In this document: piece after piece, positions 24,901 through 32,543 of the stretch
How the letters are laid out: each line of letters begins with the position of its first letter
Numbering within the stretch: the stretch's first letter is position 1
Assembly: GCA_003612395.1 (NCBI GenBank)
Contig: RAYQ01000010.1
Coordinates: forward strand, 1 to 64,000
DNA length: 64,000 nucleotides
Direction: 5' to 3'
Origin: Parablautia intestinalis
GTDB taxonomy: Bacteria > Bacillota > Clostridia > Lachnospirales > Lachnospiraceae
Program-made: the position numbers and the translations under genes
The notes under the pieces: generated by a model
Database searches by the model: none
Told to the model about the DNA's origin: nothing
Seen by the model: only the letters and a program-made list of their open reading frames with translations

Positions 24901-26545
24901 GCTCCCCTGCTATCAGTTCTTCATGAAGCACCACCACAATATACCATGGAATTCTTCTCTCATTCTTCGTCTGCTCCTGTTCTCTTTTCAGTTCCTTTGT
25001 AAGCACAGGCAGAATCCTGGCCGCCTCCTTCTCATTTCCTGCAAGAAATCTGACCTTTCTGTCTCCCGACCAGCTGTGAGGCATCCATTTAAGACACCCA
25101 GCGATTTCCCCATCCGTCATTTTTTCCTCATCGTAAAAGCAGACGGTTTTTACCTCCGTATAGCAAAGGCAGTTCATAATTTGCATCAAAAGCTGAATAA
25201 GCACTTTTTCCCTTTCTTCCCCTGTTATTCCAATCTGTCTGTTCTCATACAAATCCACCTCCACAGGTGCCTTATCCATATATTTATATTTTTGCATCAG
25301 CTCCCAGGCTCTTTCCGTCAGCTTTCCCTGCACAATATTTTTCTGTGTTCCTGACAGCTTTACCTTAATCTGAAAGGGTATATCTCCTTTCCCGATACGA
25401 AGACATAAAAAGTCCTTTTGCCTGTAATAACGGTTCCAGGAAAGGACAGCTGCGCCATTTTCTTCCCCCAAAAATACCCAAAAGGGCGGATACCTTTTCT
25501 CTAAAATTACTCTGTTTTCTTCCATACAGCCGGAAAGATAACTCTCTATTCCTTCAAGATATTCCATGTACTGATGTTCTCTTTCCCTGTTTTCCCGCTT
25601 TCTCATCCTCTCCCTGTACCCGTGATTTACCATTCCCCAGAAAAGAGCAAGCAAGGCGCTGCTTCCGCTCATGATCACCGACATATAGTAAAAGCTTCTG
25701 CCTGTGCCTTCCATAAACCGGCTGCCAAGCTGTGCCATAAGCAGAACGGGCAGTACCATGGTAAGGGTTGGCCCCAGGCTCAAAAACAAAGATTCCCTCT
25801 GCCTTCTTTCCGGTTTTTCGGGCAATGTAATCTCCACCCCGCCAGTGTGAAGTTCCTCCTCACCGGCACACCTGCGCTCTATCCACTTCCCTGCATTTCC
25901 CTCCTTAAAATACTTTTCTGTCAGCCTGCCCTTATTTTCCAACCTGTCCCTTCCCATGGCAGTGCGGCATGTACCACAAAAGGACACGCAAACCAGCATT
26001 CCCTTTAAAACCAGGATATGGAGCCCATAAACCTCCACACAGTCCCCGCTTTTTAACCTTACCTGTCTGTTAAGAATCCTTCCATTTACATAAACGCCTT
26101 CCACTTCCGGCCTGCTGACTGTAAATTCCCCGTCCATATAGAGAATTTCAGCATGCACTTCCCGAACCAGAGAAAAACATTCATAAAAAATCTGATTTTT
26201 ATACCCGCTTCCAATCAGGATCTTCTCCCTCTGTCCCGGCAGAATCCTCCCGTCAGTTAAAAGAGAATTCATTTCTTTCGAGAGCAAAATGAGTAGCTCC
26301 TCTCCCGTCTTTGTGTAATAATAAAACGGAGAATTTTCCCGCAATTCCTTTTCTTCCAGCTGGCAGAATGTTTCATTCCATTCCAGACGGATTATGACAT
26401 CTTCCTCTATCCCCATCTCTTTCGCTGCCAAAACCACTCTTTTGCTACCTGTGGTTCCACTTAAAAGATGTATCCTGCTGCAGGCAAAGGAACCAAAAAC
26501 CAGCAAAACCCTGCCTCCTCTTTCTTCCTCTTTTCCAATCCCCAA
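21944..26545 (-). CDS. essC: EssC-like FtsK/SpoIIIE ATPase of the type VII secretion system
   Basis: This is a 1533-residue protein. The first ~200 residues hold two beta-rich FHA-like units (EILYMDGEFTVSRPEVEGVY then NGRILNRQ). Two membrane helices follow near 250-310 (LGPTLTMVLPVLLMAQLG, VIMSGSSALLALFWGMV). The first FtsK domain has Walker A AGTTGSGKSELL near 697 and Walker B LILVVDEFAEL. The second has CGGPSTGKTTLL near 1047 and IFLVIDNFGSF. The third has GEERTGRRTLL near 1328, where Arg replaces the Walker lysine. This matches EssC/YukBA, the motor of Firmicutes type VII secretion. The start codon is TTG behind GGGAGG. It heads the cluster. Confidence 0.92.
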   Translation of the reverse strand: MGIGKEEERGGRVLLVFGSFACSRIHLLSGTTGSKRVVLAAKEMGIEEDVIIRLEWNETFCQLEEKELRENSPFYYYTKTGEELLILLSKEMNSLLTDGRILPGQREKILIGSGYKNQIFYECFSLVREVHAEILYMDGEFTVSRPEVEGVYVNGRILNRQVRLKSGDCVEVYGLHILVLKGMLVCVSFCGTCRTAMGRDRLENKGRLTEKYFKEGNAGKWIERRCAGEEELHTGGVEITLPEKPERRQRESLFLSLGPTLTMVLPVLLMAQLGSRFMEGTGRSFYYMSVIMSGSSALLALFWGMVNHGYRERMRKRENREREHQYMEYLEGIESYLSGCMEENRVILEKRYPPFWVFLGEENGAAVLSWNRYYRQKDFLCLRIGKGDIPFQIKVKLSGTQKNIVQGKLTERAWELMQKYKYMDKAPVEVDLYENRQIGITGEEREKVLIQLLMQIMNCLCYTEVKTVCFYDEEKMTDGEIAGCLKWMPHSWSGDRKVRFLAGNEKEAARILPVLTKELKREQEQTKNERRIPWYIVVVLHEELIAGEPLYRYLTQPGGKYPVSAVFLGEKRENLPKSCRYFIRKEGAEGEILSLGSEQVVRKKITLETCSSIAAGEYVRKVTGIRVRETEIDGQMPQQVRFLQMYDCGRVEELQSERRWQLARCEERLKVPIGCRAGGCKVSLDVHEKFHGPHGLIAGTTGSGKSELLQTYLLSVAVSFSPLDVNFFMIDYKGGGTGNALMGLPHCAGVISNLSGSQIKRAMSAITSENKRRQRLLSRFQVNHIDAYTKLWREGKGDEPMPHLILVVDEFAELKKEEPEFMQEIISLAQVGRSLGVHLILATQKPAGTVDDKIWSNARFRLCLRVQDKQDSMDMLHNGDAALLTSPGQCYLQIGNHEYYELFQTGYCGGRYVEEKEAKTRAALIENTGQRLEIPGKEAKAAADNRQSQMDILAGYINYTAAKMGYGKAKALWLPELPEKVFIEDLIGKFGGSFQTDEKNGQENAGSGAAGVSLILGLYDDPGNQLQQILTYEPYVQGNLAVCGGPSTGKTTLLKTILWQLATFYRPQESLFMVADMGQESLSCFLAMPNCLAALKKKEDRDIFFHHLERLFMERQKLLSGVNVLQYNKSEKGKLAQIFLVIDNFGSFYKVLEEKQEEFFLKLVSQGLSLGFYLVLSAAGAGEIGGRIFEKMKTTLSFEMSDRFQYGDILRQYYLPVLPKANQKGRGLCRVKENVLEFQAALAGAEQDYGYAETVKEAGRKREEFLKRQGRCLPEKFPVIPEKAEYGKMADDFCWNKGEIPLGYCLSSGEICGISMENTACFLISGEERTGRRTLLRCLIEGALCRQNEVVVLDTGRRFQNLHKRERLTILTGEEEMEKWQMDFSEEGHEKDNDSSVLEAGLQIKDRQERPVSVFISDMGSFCRFLYSSGQRREERITFWERAAMGKGKIAFLTGIYHPAKDYEAAGTGFFGKFTSWQQGICLGGNVAAQRALSFDDLSYAKQNQKEPAGIGYYKEGVGKEILRVRAPVFTED

Positions 26546-26606
26546 TAACCTTTACCTCCCGCTATAAGCTTCTAAAACACCTTCCGTTCAATATATTGCC
26601 TTTCCC

Positions 26607-26644
26607 CGCAGTCACGCTGCCAGGCTTCGCGATCCGGCTTATTG
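26607..26644. repeat. Intergenic repeat family B
   Basis: A GCAGTCACGCTGCC...GGCTTATTG copy lies just upstream of the EssC gene, about 60 bases from its start. It is slightly longer than the 29-base form. Confidence 0.6.
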
Positions 26645-26718
26645 TAATAAAAATAATGGAAAATTTGATAAACACTATCTGATGCAGACTCATTTACAAG
26701 CCAGCTTTTGAAAAATAA

Positions 26719-26808
26719 ATACAAAAAGAATTTAAAGATAAAATTGAATTACATGAAAGTGATATAACATTACCAGATTTGGAACTGTCTGTCAACACAT
26801 ATTTCTAA
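26719..26808 (+). pseudogene. Short C-terminal coding remnant
   Basis: One plus frame reads IQKEFKDKIELHESDITLPD then LELSVNTYF and stops directly at a strong hairpin terminator. A TAA lies just before it and no start is present, so this looks like the last ~29 codons of a lost plus-strand gene. The family is not recognised. Confidence 0.35.
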
Positions 26809-26847
26809 AATTAAAGATAAAAATCTTAGATTTTTATCTTTAATTTT
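26807..26847 (+). terminator. 18-bp AT-only hairpin terminator
   Basis: Perfect arms at 26807-26824 and 26830-26847 with a 5-base loop are followed by a T-rich tract. It immediately follows the coding remnant at 26719-26808. Confidence 0.6.
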
Positions 26848-26862
26848 TATATATCAGTTCAG

Positions 26863-26948
26863 TCATCCTCTGATAAATGTGTAAGTCATGCTTACATGCA
26901 TAAAAACATTTGTCAGAGGATGAGCTAATCGCCCGACTATGGGCAAAG
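26863..26948. repeat. Intergenic repeat family A, copy 1
   Basis: A 17-bp stem with one G-T pair (26864-26880 with 26906-26922) encloses a smaller hairpin GTAAG/CTTAC. It is followed by ATGAGCTAATCGCCCGACTA then TGGGCAAAG. The tail and the nested hairpin recur at 41502-41590. Confidence 0.65.
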
Positions 26949-26986
26949 CCGCCGCATCAGCGGCAGGAAAGTACAGTACTTTCCAT

Positions 26987-29173
26987 TTATTCCTCAACCT
27001 TTATAAAATACATTTGATAGGCCCGGTATTCCCCCATCTCCACAGGAAGCGGAATTCCCATCTCCATCAGTGCATCCGATGGGTACACCTTCCCGCTTTT
27101 CTGTTCCCGGTACAGGCTGTCCGGCTTTAATCCCTTTAAACGAATATAGCTCACAGGCATATTTCCATGCACCTTAAGCATAACCGCACTTACCAGCGCC
27201 TCATCTCCATCCTGAGAGACAAATTCCCATGCACCGACTTCCTCTTTCGCCGGATTGGTCAAACGGTAATACAAGCCCTTTTGCATCAGACTGCCATACT
27301 GCTTATATTCCCTGATTTGCTCTCTAATTGCCTGCTTTTCTTCCTCCGAAAGCTTTTTCGGATCCAGCTCATAGCCAAAGGCTCCTGACATGGCAACCAC
27401 GCCTCTTGTATGGAAAGGCGTAACTCTGCCTGTTTGGTGGTTGGGCACTGCCGACACATGCGCCCCCATTGTCAGTACAGGGTAACCAAAGGAAGTTCCA
27501 TACTGAATGGAAACTCTCTCAATTGCATCGCTGTTGTCGCTGCACCAGATTTGAGGAGAATAGTAAAGCATTCCCGCATCAAACCGGCCTCCGCCTCCGC
27601 TGCATCCTTCCAAAAGAAGATCAGGATATCTTTGCAGGAGCCGTTCCAGAAAATCATACAGCCCAATCATATAATCGTATTGAACCCTTCCCTGATCGGC
27701 TGTATTTCGTGAGAAACAATCCGAAAGGCTCCGATTTAAATCCCACTTCACATACTCAATATTTCCCTGGTCCAAAACCCTGCACATCTGCTCAAAAACA
27801 TGGTCAACCACTTCTTTTCTGGAAAAGTCCAAAAGCAGCTGATTTCTTGAACGCACGGGATCCCGCCCCGGAATCGTAAGCGCCCAGTCCGGATGGGCTC
27901 TGAACAAATCACTGTCCTCATTGATTCCCTCAGGCTCAAACCAAATGCCAAATTTCAGCCCCAGCTCATTGATTTTTTTAACCAGCCCGGCCAACGGTTC
28001 ACCCAGCTTTTCTTCATTGACATACCAGTCTCCCAGGGCTCTGTAGTCATCTTTTCGATTTCCAAACCAGCCGTCATCCATCACCAGCATTTCAATTCCA
28101 AGTTCCGCCGCCTGCTTTCCAAGCTGATAAATGGATTCTCCGTTAAAGTCAAAATAAGAGGCCTCCCAGCTGTTTAAAAGAACCGGCCGTGCCTTATCTT
28201 TGTATTTTCCCCGGCACAAATGATTTTGAAAGCAGGAATGAAGGTTTTGGGATAAAGCTGCAAGTCCGGTGCCGCTATAAGTTAATACCACCTCCGGCAC
28301 ATGGAAAGCTCCGCCTGTCTCCAGGGGATAAGAAAAAAGTTCATCGGAAAGCCCTAACAGCATACGCGTCTGGTTATACTGATCCTTCTCTGCCTCTCCT
28401 TTAAAGCTGCCGCTGTATACAAAAGACATGGCATAGCAGCTTCCTGCATCCTCCGTGGTCTTACGTCCGGCTAAAATCATCATTGGATTGTACTGGTGGC
28501 TGGATGTACCCCTGCGACTTCCTATCACCTGTGCATTATGCCCTATCGGCGTTCTTTGTACATTCCGTTCCGAAGTATGGCGGCCATAAAAGCAGAGCAA
28601 ATCATATTCCCCGCCCACAAAATCCAGGCATGCGGCCTGCGCCTTTTCCAGATATATTTTTCCGGCGCCATTATTCTGAATTCTGGCGCTTCTGGTGATA
28701 ATATCCAGCTTGGGCAGAACCCCGTAAAGAAGCGTTACCTTTACTTTCGTCACCTTATCTTCCATATAGATTTCCAGCGTTTCGGCTTCGTCCCTGTCCG
28801 CATATACAGCAGGAAGGCCCGGTATCCCATATTTTCCTTTTGTTATCCTGTAACCCTGATACCGGAAATCACATCCATAGGAGCCATCTGAATTTTTTAT
28901 GGCAACGGCACTGCTGCGGAAGTCCCCCGTACCCTGACAGGGCAGCTCCTGAGGCAGCACGTCCATTGAGTACGTGCGATCCTCCCCTGCTTCATAGGGG
29001 TTCCCTGAGAATCCCCTGTCGGCATAATGAAGCAGATAGTCCATGCAGCCTCTGCTTTTGCGCCCATAATAAAGGTGTAGCAAAAAGCCATATTGGTCCA
29101 CCTTCATCTGATAGGTTGATTTTTTTGTGTGCAGCGAAAAAACCTTATCCTTCTCTGTAAAAACAATACTCAT
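26987..29173 (-). CDS. Alpha-galactosidase (GH36)
   Basis: This 728-residue protein has the family's usual size and no signal peptide, so it acts in the cytoplasm. A beta-sandwich N-terminal domain (to about 330) leads into a TIM barrel (NSWEASYFDF, LVMDDGWFG, GIWFEPEGI). The nucleophile is Asp478 in EYVKWDLNRS and the acid/base lies in WCSDNSDAIER (Asp546, with Asp549 nearby). The C-terminal beta domain is present. It removes alpha-1,6-galactose from melibiose, raffinose and stachyose. With the GH13 sucrose-type enzyme and ABC importer upstream in the same direction, it forms a raffinose-family use set. Confidence 0.93.
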   Translation of the reverse strand: MSIVFTEKDKVFSLHTKKSTYQMKVDQYGFLLHLYYGRKSRGCMDYLLHYADRGFSGNPYEAGEDRTYSMDVLPQELPCQGTGDFRSSAVAIKNSDGSYGCDFRYQGYRITKGKYGIPGLPAVYADRDEAETLEIYMEDKVTKVKVTLLYGVLPKLDIITRSARIQNNGAGKIYLEKAQAACLDFVGGEYDLLCFYGRHTSERNVQRTPIGHNAQVIGSRRGTSSHQYNPMMILAGRKTTEDAGSCYAMSFVYSGSFKGEAEKDQYNQTRMLLGLSDELFSYPLETGGAFHVPEVVLTYSGTGLAALSQNLHSCFQNHLCRGKYKDKARPVLLNSWEASYFDFNGESIYQLGKQAAELGIEMLVMDDGWFGNRKDDYRALGDWYVNEEKLGEPLAGLVKKINELGLKFGIWFEPEGINEDSDLFRAHPDWALTIPGRDPVRSRNQLLLDFSRKEVVDHVFEQMCRVLDQGNIEYVKWDLNRSLSDCFSRNTADQGRVQYDYMIGLYDFLERLLQRYPDLLLEGCSGGGGRFDAGMLYYSPQIWCSDNSDAIERVSIQYGTSFGYPVLTMGAHVSAVPNHQTGRVTPFHTRGVVAMSGAFGYELDPKKLSEEEKQAIREQIREYKQYGSLMQKGLYYRLTNPAKEEVGAWEFVSQDGDEALVSAVMLKVHGNMPVSYIRLKGLKPDSLYREQKSGKVYPSDALMEMGIPLPVEMGEYRAYQMYFIKVEE

Positions 29174-29218
29174 ATTTTACCCCGTTTCTGCCAGATGAAC
29201 AAAGTTCACCTTTGCTTA

Positions 29219-29247
29219 CAATAAGCTGGCCCGCGAAGCGTGACAGC
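29219..29247. repeat. Intergenic repeat family B, inverted copy
   Basis: Read on the minus strand, this 29-base copy starts GCTGTCACGCT and ends CCAGCTTATTG, with exactly the spacing of the tandem copies at 58072-58147. Confidence 0.65.
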
Positions 29248-29308
29248 CTTTGTTATTTGCGTAAAGCCGCATATAGCTTACAAGTTTGTGGCTCCGGCAC
29301 AAAATATT

Positions 29309-31384
29309 CTATTCTGATATGTGCTTTAAATAATAAAATCCGTACGCAGGTACATTGATCCCAACAGGCTTCATAACCTTTCCGGAAATCAGATCCGTGT
29401 AGTCGCCGTCCGTTTCATTGATCCATGCTGTCTTATCAAATTCGCTGAAATTAAACAGGCCTATGATCTTCTCGCCCTCAAAATATCTTCCGATGCACAG
29501 TATGGACTGATCCCATGTTTCAATTGTCCATGTATCTGCGTTTGACACAAACACCTTTTCACTTTTCCGAATATGCTCTAGCCGATCAAGGCTGGAGAAC
29601 ATTTTTGCCTCCACGGTTTTTGGGTCTTTGATATTCTCCGCCAGTTTCCAGTTCATTGCGCCCCTGTGGATGTACCTGGAATCCGCAACCTTCTGAGGAT
29701 CTTCCTTATAGGTATAATCGTTGACCTGCCCGATTTCATCTCCGCTGTAAATAACCGGAATACCGGACTGCATGAACATATATGCGTGGAGCATTACATC
29801 CAGGCGAATTGCCCTCTCCATTGCCTCCCCATTTTGCTCAAACCCTGCCTTTTCTATGCCGCACATGGATGCAGTGGTTCCGCAGAATCTTGCATCTCCT
29901 GTGACAGGATCTGCGTTATAGAGCTCTCCACGGCTGTTGCTGTCCCCTGCATAGCCCTGAAAATAATCGTTCAGATACTGCTTATGGGAACGCTCGCCTA
30001 TTCCCTCTGTCATCAAAGTGCCATAATCCAGCCCCCAGCCTATATCATCATGGCAGCGCAGGTAATTTAAAAATACATAATCCTTAGGCAGTGAATTTAC
30101 AATATCAAGCTGCCTTTTCAGGAGACGTACATCCCTTGTGGCGACAGTATGCCAGGTAGTTGCCATTGTAGTGACATTATAGAGCATATGGCATTCCGGT
30201 TTCTCAATCGTGCCAAAATACGGTACTACCTTTTCCGGCTCCATAACCACTTCTCCAAGCAGCAGAACACCCGGGCAGACAATTTCGCTGATTATCCGCA
30301 TCATGCGCACAATCGTATGTACCTGTGGCAGGTTCCTGCACTGTGTATTTAGTTCCTTCCATATATAAGGAACCGCATCAATTCGGATAATATCAATTCC
30401 CCTGTTTGCCAGATAGAGGAAATTATACATCATCTCGTTAAATACTCTTGGATTCCTATAATTTAAATCCCACTGATAAGGATAAAAGGATGTCATTACA
30501 TAATGTCCTGCATCCGGCAGATAAGTAAAGTTCCCCGGAGCCGTTGTGGGAAATACCTGCGGAACAGTTCTTTCATACTGGGATGGTATAGAGTCATCCT
30601 GAAAGAAAAAGTAGCGGCTCATATATTCTCCCTCGCCCGCTCTGGCTCGCTTTGCCCATTCATGATCCTCCGAAGTATGATTCATAACAAAATCCATGCA
30701 GACATTGATTCCTTTTTTATGACATGATGCGGTTAAACTGTCCAGATCTTCCATAGATCCAAGCTTCTCCTGCACCTTTCTAAAATCTGCTACCGCATAT
30801 CCTCCGTCAGAACGGCCCTCGGTTGTTTCAAGAAAGGGCATCAAATGAATATAATTTACATTACACCTTTCAATATAGTCAAGCTTCGATTCCACGCCCT
30901 TCATATTTTTTGCAAAATTGTCAATATAAAACATCATTCCCAGCATATCGTTTTGTTTGTACCAGTCCTGATGTGACTCTCGCTCCGCATCCTGATTTTT
31001 TAAATCTGCATTTCTTTCTGTAAAAAAATGCTTCATATTATCCATCAGTTCGGCAAACATTGAATCATTTTCATATAATTCCATGTAAAGCCAGCGAAGC
31101 TCATCATGGTGTCTCTCAAGCCGCTTTAAATATATTTCATCCTGAGCTCCCGCCTCTTTGTCCATTGCCTCCCGGGCTTTTGTCTCCTGCGCTTTTGCCT
31201 CCTGGTTTTTTGTCTCCCAAACCTCAGCCTCCTTAGCCGCCAGCCCTTGAACCGTTGTCTCTTTGACTATCATTTCTTCTTTTACAGGAACACTATCCTT
31301 TACAGCCGTTTCTTTTTTGACACCTTTGGCGCCTTCTGCATTTCTTTTACGATTTAACTGTTTTTTTCCTGCCTGCTTTCTCAT
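29309..31384 (-). CDS. Amylosucrase-like GH13 enzyme with low-complexity N-terminus
   Basis: This 691-residue protein has no signal peptide. Residues 1-75 are an unusual Lys/Glu/Ala tract with the repeated pattern EAKAQETKAREAMDKEAGAQ. From about 78 the sequence follows the GH13_4 amylosucrase group: a helical N domain (YLKRLERHHDELRWLYMEL), then the barrel with nucleophile Asp336 (IRIDAVPY), acid/base Glu378 (LLLGEVVME) and His445-Asp446 (RCHDDIGWG). Family members use sucrose, making alpha-glucan, or hydrolyse or phosphorolyse it. Downstream of the ABC importer and upstream of alpha-galactosidase, it would handle the sucrose half of raffinose. An AGGTGG site supports the long start. Confidence 0.85.
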   Translation of the reverse strand: MRKQAGKKQLNRKRNAEGAKGVKKETAVKDSVPVKEEMIVKETTVQGLAAKEAEVWETKNQEAKAQETKAREAMDKEAGAQDEIYLKRLERHHDELRWLYMELYENDSMFAELMDNMKHFFTERNADLKNQDAERESHQDWYKQNDMLGMMFYIDNFAKNMKGVESKLDYIERCNVNYIHLMPFLETTEGRSDGGYAVADFRKVQEKLGSMEDLDSLTASCHKKGINVCMDFVMNHTSEDHEWAKRARAGEGEYMSRYFFFQDDSIPSQYERTVPQVFPTTAPGNFTYLPDAGHYVMTSFYPYQWDLNYRNPRVFNEMMYNFLYLANRGIDIIRIDAVPYIWKELNTQCRNLPQVHTIVRMMRIISEIVCPGVLLLGEVVMEPEKVVPYFGTIEKPECHMLYNVTTMATTWHTVATRDVRLLKRQLDIVNSLPKDYVFLNYLRCHDDIGWGLDYGTLMTEGIGERSHKQYLNDYFQGYAGDSNSRGELYNADPVTGDARFCGTTASMCGIEKAGFEQNGEAMERAIRLDVMLHAYMFMQSGIPVIYSGDEIGQVNDYTYKEDPQKVADSRYIHRGAMNWKLAENIKDPKTVEAKMFSSLDRLEHIRKSEKVFVSNADTWTIETWDQSILCIGRYFEGEKIIGLFNFSEFDKTAWINETDGDYTDLISGKVMKPVGINVPAYGFYYLKHISE

Positions 31385-31398
31385 AATTCCACCTCAAA

Positions 31399-32235
31399 TC
31401 AATTTTCTATTAACTTATGCTTAAAAAAAGCATGCCAAATACCATCCTCCAGTACTGACGGACAAACCTCATCTGCAATTTTTTTTACCTGCTCCTGGCC
31501 ATTTTCCATGCATATGCTTAAGCCTGCTATTTCAAGCATCTCCTTGTCGTTAATGCTGTCACCGAAGGCTATGCTTTCACTGATTGGAATTCCAAGATGC
31601 CCGCACATAAGCCTGAGCGCTTTCCCTTTATGAAACCGTTTATTAATCAGTTCTCCGTTTATAAATCCATATTCATCCTGTCCCGATATACTGAATACAA
31701 AATCATCCTCCAAAACCTCCCTCGGCTTTTTAAGCTGAGCCTGGGATGAGCATACAACGATAATTTTGTAAACCGGCTGTCCTTTATATTCCTTCATGGG
31801 AAAAACATTCAGTGACTGTTCTATCTGCTCTCTCCACCTTAGCAGCTCACTGTTGTTTCCCTCGTGGGAATGGGCACGTAAAAAGTCTTTAAACTCTTCA
31901 TCCGTATAAGAACCATCCATACATTCCACTGTACGGAAAATACCGTTTTCTTTTAGCGTTTCCATGGCAAGATGCTTTTTTTCTTCTGTCACCGGACAGT
32001 TAACCAGTACCTCATTTTGGTATTCAACATAACTTCCTGCACTAGCTATTATCCCATCAAAATCATATTTTAGCAAGGGTAATAACATACCATAGCTTCT
32101 CCCGGTACATAAGAATACATAATGCCCTCGTTCTCTGGCTTTCTTGATCGCACGGATTGCTGACTTAGGCGGTTCATTTTGCCCGGGCAAAGTCAGTGTT
32201 CCGTCAATATCCAAAAAAATAACTTTTGATTCCAT
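31399..32235 (-). CDS. Cof-type HAD-IIB phosphatase
   Basis: This 278-residue protein has HAD motif I FLDIDGTLTLPG (Asp9 and Asp11), motif II FLCTGRS, a lysine motif near NKRFHKGKALRLM and motif IV SIAFGDSINDKEML. The cap domain lies between about 85 and 185, as in class IIB (Cof) enzymes that remove phosphate from sugar phosphates or cofactors. It sits 14 bases before the amylosucrase-like start, so the two are probably co-transcribed; it may deal with sugar phosphate build-up. Confidence 0.9.
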   Translation of the reverse strand: MESKVIFLDIDGTLTLPGQNEPPKSAIRAIKKARERGHYVFLCTGRSYGMLLPLLKYDFDGIIASAGSYVEYQNEVLVNCPVTEEKKHLAMETLKENGIFRTVECMDGSYTDEEFKDFLRAHSHEGNNSELLRWREQIEQSLNVFPMKEYKGQPVYKIIVVCSSQAQLKKPREVLEDDFVFSISGQDEYGFINGELINKRFHKGKALRLMCGHLGIPISESIAFGDSINDKEMLEIAGLSICMENGQEQVKKIADEVCPSVLEDGIWHAFFKHKLIEN

Positions 32236-32258
32236 CTCACTCTCCCGAAAGTCAATAA

Positions 32259-32278
32259 CCCCGCCGCAAGCAGCGGGG
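32259..32278. repeat. GC hairpin at the HAD gene 5' side
   Basis: A CCCCGC/GCGGGG stem with an 8-base loop is nearly the same as the hairpin at 16090-16109. It lies just upstream of the HAD gene, in a stretch of repeats with no gene. Confidence 0.45.
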
Positions 32279-32290
32279 CATGAAATTTGT

Positions 32291-32370
32291 CAAATATCTA
32301 TGAGATACCTTATATCTCTATGGAATGCTTTATATCCCTATGGAATGCTTTGCATCTCTATGGGTACGTT
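32291..32370. repeat. Four tandem 20-bp repeats
   Basis: Units at 32291, 32311, 32331 and 32351 follow the pattern TATATCTCTATGGAATGCTT, with the inner two differing by one base and the outer two more diverged. They lie in the 308-base gap between the HAD gene and the ABC permease operon. Confidence 0.7.
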
Positions 32371-32372
32371 CC

Positions 32373-32520
32373 CCAGCTCATTGCCCGCGGGAATAAAAAA
32401 TGAGACCGGCGCGCCGCCATAAACAAACACAGTTACCCTCATAGAGCCTGCTATTGTTAAGGAACTAGCGCCAGTCTCATCATAGACAACGGATACCAGG
32501 CTTTGCCAGCCATCCTTATG
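32373..32520. repeat. Intergenic repeat family C, long copy
   Basis: The edges match 14652-14709 (CATTGCCCGCGGGAAT on the left, CTTTGCCAGC then CATCCTTATG on the right). The inserted middle forms a long-range stem: 32400-32412 pairs with 32468-32480 at 12 of 13 positions around a ~55-base loop. The strand of any RNA is unknown. Confidence 0.6.
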
Positions 32521-32543
32521 TCAATCAAAACCCCTTTTTCTGC

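Noticed and set aside
23561-26008. Several plus-strand frames of 100-156 codons inside the EssC gene
   Set aside because: They are shadows of a long, well-matched minus-strand gene and are rich in Cys/His/Pro typical of antisense reading.
32291-32370. 20-bp repeats as a CRISPR array
   Set aside because: Units are back-to-back with no spacers.
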